NCBI GenBank assembly: GCA_017625755.1
Contig: JAGAKG010000057.1
Coordinates: forward strand, 1-64,000
Length of the DNA: 64,000 nucleotides
DNA from: Clostridia bacterium
Lineage (GTDB): Bacteria; Bacillota; Clostridia; Oscillospirales; CAG-272
Direction of reading: 5' to 3'
Position numbers and translations under genes: made by a program
The notes under the pieces: generated by a model
The model's input: the letters and a program-made list of their open reading frames with translations, nothing else
The model's database searches: none
What the model was told of the DNA's origin: nothing
Part shown: positions 61,234 to 64,000 of the stretch, one piece after another
Position numbering within the stretch: the stretch's first letter is position 1
Layout: every line of letters begins with the position of its first letter

Positions 61234-62535
61234 ATGACGGCAAGACAGGTTGCTATGAGCGTTCTGCTCAGATGCGAAAAATCAAATCAATATTCAAATA
61301 TAGCGGTCGACCACGCTCTTGCCGACAGTGCCCTCTCGGGTGCCGACCGCCGACTCGTCGCGGCGCTCGTTTACGGCGTGACAGAGAGGCGTATCACGCT
61401 TGACTACTATCTCTCCCGCCTCTCCACGCGCCCGCTCTCCGATATAGACAGTGAGGCGCTTTGCGCCGCGCGTATGGGACTGTATCAGCTCATATATATG
61501 GACAGAATACCCCCTCACGCCGCGGTGAACGAGACGGTTTCTCTCTGCCGCAGAAGCTATTCGGGGTTTGTCAACGCAATTCTGCGCTCGTATATGAGAC
61601 TCGACGCCCCTATCCCCCTGCCCGACAGAGAGAGCGACACAGCAGAATATATTTCTGTTCGCTATTCGGTCTGTCTGCCCCTTGCCGAAAGGCTTCTTGC
61701 GGTATTCGGAGTAGCGCGTACCGAGAGTCTGCTCACAGCGTCATTTGAAACACCGAAAACAACGCTCCGCGTAAACACCCTGAGGCTCTCGCGCGAGGAG
61801 CTGGCAAAAAATATTGCCGACTGCGAGCTGACCTCTCTCTCGCCGCACGGAATAAAGACGGCGGGTAGCGTGCGTGAGCTGTACGGATTTGAGGACGGTC
61901 TGTTCTTCGTTCAGGACGAAGCATCTCAGATATGCGTCGGCGCGCTCGATGCCCATAGCGGACAAACTCTCGTCGACTCCTGCGCCTGCCCAGGCTCGAA
62001 AAGCTTTGGCGCAGCGATAGATATGAAAAACGAGGGGCGGGTACTCTCCTTTGACCTTCACAAAAACAAGCTCTCGCTCGTCGTATCGGGAGCGCAGAGA
62101 TTGGGAATAAATATAATAGACGCCGCCGTGATGGACGGACGGAGCTTTATCCCCGAGCTTGAGGGGGTTGCCGACAGAGTTCTGTGCGATGTTCCCTGCT
62201 CAGGCTTCGGAGTCCTTGCTAAAAAACCCGAGCTGAGATATAAGAACCCCGCAGAGTCGGCGGCACTCCCCGACATACAGCTCGCGATACTTAAAAACTG
62301 CTCAAAATATGTCTGCACGGGAGGGCTCCTCGTTTACTCAACCTGCACTATTCTCCCCGAGGAAAATGAGGAAAATATAAAGAGATTTCTCGCCGACTCG
62401 TCCGATTTCGAGCTTGATCGCTTCGACTTCGGCGGACTGAGCTGCGAGAGCGGAATGGTATCTCTATACCCCGACACCCACGGAACAGACGGATTTTTCG
62501 TGGCGAGAATGAGAAAAAAGCAAACCGATATCTGA
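61234..62535 (+). CDS. rsmB: 16S rRNA (cytosine967-C5)-methyltransferase RsmB
   Basis: This 433-residue enzyme has a NusB-like N-terminal domain (RQVAMSVLLRCEKSNQYSNIAVDHAL) and an NSUN-type methylase domain. The AdoMet loop is CACPGSKS, a variant of the usual CAAPGGK; the catalytic Cys is in CDVPCSGFG, and TCTILPEENEENI is motif VI. It modifies 16S rRNA position 967. It is 143 bp after the yugP-like gene and 24 bp before rlmN. Confidence 0.92.
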   Translation: MTARQVAMSVLLRCEKSNQYSNIAVDHALADSALSGADRRLVAALVYGVTERRITLDYYLSRLSTRPLSDIDSEALCAARMGLYQLIYMDRIPPHAAVNETVSLCRRSYSGFVNAILRSYMRLDAPIPLPDRESDTAEYISVRYSVCLPLAERLLAVFGVARTESLLTASFETPKTTLRVNTLRLSREELAKNIADCELTSLSPHGIKTAGSVRELYGFEDGLFFVQDEASQICVGALDAHSGQTLVDSCACPGSKSFGAAIDMKNEGRVLSFDLHKNKLSLVVSGAQRLGINIIDAAVMDGRSFIPELEGVADRVLCDVPCSGFGVLAKKPELRYKNPAESAALPDIQLAILKNCSKYVCTGGLLVYSTCTILPEENEENIKRFLADSSDFELDRFDFGGLSCESGMVSLYPDTHGTDGFFVARMRKKQTDI

Positions 62536-62559
62536 TTATTGGAGATTATTTAAACTGTT

Positions 62560-63627
62560 ATGGAAGAAAAGAAAACCGACCTGCTCTCTCTCGAGCTGCC
62601 CGAGCTTGAAGCGCTTCTCGTGTCAATGGGAGAGCCGAAATACAGAGCCGAGCAGATTTTCGTGCAGATGCACCGCGGCGTCTCTCCCGAGGATATGACA
62701 AACATCGGAAAGGCACTCAAGCAGAAGCTTGCCGACACCGCCTATTTTCATATACCCTCAATAGAGAAAAAGCTCGTCTCGGCTATCGACGGCACGGTGA
62801 AATATCTGTTCGCTATGCGCGACGGGAACTGCGTCGAGAGCGTCGTTATGAAATACAAGCACGGAAACACCATCTGCATATCCTCTCAGGTAGGCTGCAG
62901 AATGGGCTGCGCCTTCTGCGCCTCGACTATCGGCGGAAAGGTACGCGACCTGCTCCCCTCCGAGCTTCTCGGGCAGATAATCGCCGCTCAGAACGACGGC
63001 GGAGAGAGAATCTCAAATGTCGTTATGATGGGCATTGGCGAGCCGCTTGACAATTACGACAATGTCGTAAAATTCTTGCACCTCGTGGGCAACGAAAAGG
63101 GACTTAATATCGGCTACCGCCATATATCTCTCTCGACCTGCGGCGTGGTAGACAAAATAAACAGACTCGCCGAGGAGGACCTGCCGATAACCCTCTCGAT
63201 ATCTCTCCACGCGTCCGACGACGAGACCCGCTCCTCTATTATGCCGATAAACAAAAAGTGGAATATAGACGCTCTGCTTTGCGCCTGCCGCGATTATTTC
63301 GCGAAAACAGGACGGCGCATATCCTTTGAATACACGCTTATCGCGGGTAAGAACGACTCTGTCGCGGCGGCATCAAAGCTTGCAGAGCTGCTCAACAGAC
63401 GGCTTCGCACCAGAAGCGAAACTATGCCGATACATGTCAACCTCATTCCCGTGAACGAGGTCAGTGAGAGCGGCTTTACCCACTCGGGAAAGGAAGCGGT
63501 CGATAAATTCGCCGCCACGCTCAACAAAAAGGGTATACGGGCAACCGTTCGTCGGAAGCTCGGTGCCGACATAAATGCCTCCTGCGGTCAGCTTCGCCGC
63601 GCGCACGAGGATAACAAGCAGAACTGA
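62560..63627 (+). CDS. rlmN: 23S rRNA (adenine2503-C2)-methyltransferase RlmN
   Basis: This 355-residue radical SAM enzyme methylates A2503 of 23S rRNA and some tRNAs. The cluster motif is VGCRMGCAFCAST (CxxxCxxC), MMGIGEPLDNYDNV is present, and the C-terminal catalytic Cys is in ASCGQLR. It lies 24 bp after rsmB. In many Clostridia a PP2C phosphatase and Ser/Thr kinase follow; here another gene does. Confidence 0.95.
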   Translation: MEEKKTDLLSLELPELEALLVSMGEPKYRAEQIFVQMHRGVSPEDMTNIGKALKQKLADTAYFHIPSIEKKLVSAIDGTVKYLFAMRDGNCVESVVMKYKHGNTICISSQVGCRMGCAFCASTIGGKVRDLLPSELLGQIIAAQNDGGERISNVVMMGIGEPLDNYDNVVKFLHLVGNEKGLNIGYRHISLSTCGVVDKINRLAEEDLPITLSISLHASDDETRSSIMPINKKWNIDALLCACRDYFAKTGRRISFEYTLIAGKNDSVAAASKLAELLNRRLRTRSETMPIHVNLIPVNEVSESGFTHSGKEAVDKFAATLNKKGIRATVRRKLGADINASCGQLRRAHEDNKQN

Positions 63628-63637
63628 GAACAACGAA

Positions 63638-63679
63638 TTGACCTTCTGTAAACGCCTTACATAAAATAAGGAAGGTCAA
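63638..63679 (+). promoter_or_regulatory. inverted repeat around the start region of the last gene
   Basis: TTGACCTTC (63638-63646) pairs with GAAGGTCAA (63671-63679), the second arm containing the ribosome-binding site just before the ATG at 63683. The same stretch also reads as a possible promoter (TTGACC-18-TAAAAT). Confidence 0.5.
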
Positions 63680-63682
63680 TAA

Positions 63683-64000
63683 ATGAAATACAGAATAATT
63701 TCCTCAAAAAAAGCCCCCTCAAGGGGCGCAAATAAGAAAAAGGGATTTCGTCTGCGCAGCGCAAAAGCTCTCGGTGAGGTGCGCCGACCGAGCGGAGTAC
63801 CCGTCGAGAACGCTGAGCTGTTTGGCTTCGGTTGCTTTTACGAGCCGCTTTCCGAACCCGAGCGTTCACTTGCGCCGATACCGCAAAAAAAGAAAAGGCG
63901 ACACCGCTTTGCCGCACTTGCGAGAGCCGTCAGACGCGGAACAGTATCGGCTTTGCGTACTCTCCGCAAGGCATTCTCACGCGTTTTTGCGTTTATACGG
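63683..64000 (+). CDS. basic protein of unknown function (3' end beyond window)
   Basis: 106 codons are open to the window edge from an ATG with GGAAGG 8 nt upstream. The visible part is very rich in Arg and Lys (SSKKAPSRGANKKKGFRLRS, KKKRRHRFAALARAVRR) with a short acidic/aromatic middle (ENAELFGFGCFYEPL). It is probably a cytoplasmic N-terminal extension of a longer, maybe membrane-bound, protein. I do not recognise it. It follows rlmN by 55 bp, where a PP2C phosphatase gene would be expected. Confidence 0.6.
   Translation, partial: MKYRIISSKKAPSRGANKKKGFRLRSAKALGEVRRPSGVPVENAELFGFGCFYEPLSEPERSLAPIPQKKKRRHRFAALARAVRRGTVSALRTLRKAFSRVFAFIR

Noticed and set aside
1..64000. tRNA or rRNA genes
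   Set aside because: No cloverleaf with a GGTTCGANNCC arm and no rRNA segment was seen by eye; a tRNAscan run would settle this.

Overview
The window looks like a chromosomal segment of a spore-forming, anaerobic member of the Clostridia (Bacillota), probably an uncultured gut-type lineage. The evidence is sigK, a spoVAF-type germination gene and two CotF-like coat proteins; remA (DUF370), a CD1247-type protein and zinc-lid adenylate kinase; zinc-type S14, S4 and L36; a PPi-type phosphofructokinase; and the Clostridia-style order yicC-remA-gmk-rpoZ-priA-def-fmt-yugP-rsmB-rlmN. Thirteen promoters with near-consensus -35/-10 boxes and 17-bp spacers can be read directly. I saw no tRNA, rRNA, CRISPR array or insertion sequence.

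Layout. Positions 1-2.3 kb hold a solute-binding lipoprotein and a second lipoprotein that runs off the edge. From 2.9 to 6.5 kb lie small accessory genes: an XRE regulator divergent from a small protein across a perfect palindrome, a secreted protein, an ECF sigma/anti-sigma pair, and an AT-rich acetyltransferase flanked by direct hairpin repeats. From 6.7 to 9.7 kb is an operon of PduL-type phosphotransacylase, SGNH hydrolase, NifU-like scaffold and GGGtGRT protein. From 9.8 to 16.9 kb lie tepA, a cysteine synthase homolog, a serine hydrolase, a eukaryotic-type glycogen branching enzyme, a uracil permease with a long structured leader, and a small membrane protein.

From 17.1 to 32.9 kb the minus strand carries the complete S10-spc-alpha ribosomal superoperon (rpsJ to rplQ, with secY, adk, map, infA and rpoA) behind one strong promoter and a 335-nt leader. 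Its infA appears to start with CTG. From 33.9 to 39.7 kb lie spoVAF, PPi-PFK, sigK, recX and recA, separated by dispersed palindromic repeats.

From 39.9 to 46.3 kb is a minus-strand cassette of an RfbH-type dehydrase, an aldolase fusion, a HAD phosphatase and a YerE/acetolactate-synthase-like TPP enzyme. It reads as part of a branched deoxysugar pathway for surface glycans and is followed by DUF2752/DUF4234 membrane proteins. A large anchored surface protein is transcribed divergently at 46.6 kb. From 50 to 54 kb lie a HAD protein, an SDR, coat proteins, a CD1247-type zinc protein and efp. From 54.2 kb to the right edge a plus-strand housekeeping operon runs from yicC to rlmN and into an unrecognised basic protein cut by the edge.

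The most unusual points are a hairpin that buries the ribosome-binding site and start codon of spoVAF, the structured uracil-permease leader, the CTG start of infA, the GGGtGRT/NifU-like operon, the orphan branched-sugar cassette, and a family of intergenic repeats bounded by GTAGGG and CCCTAC.
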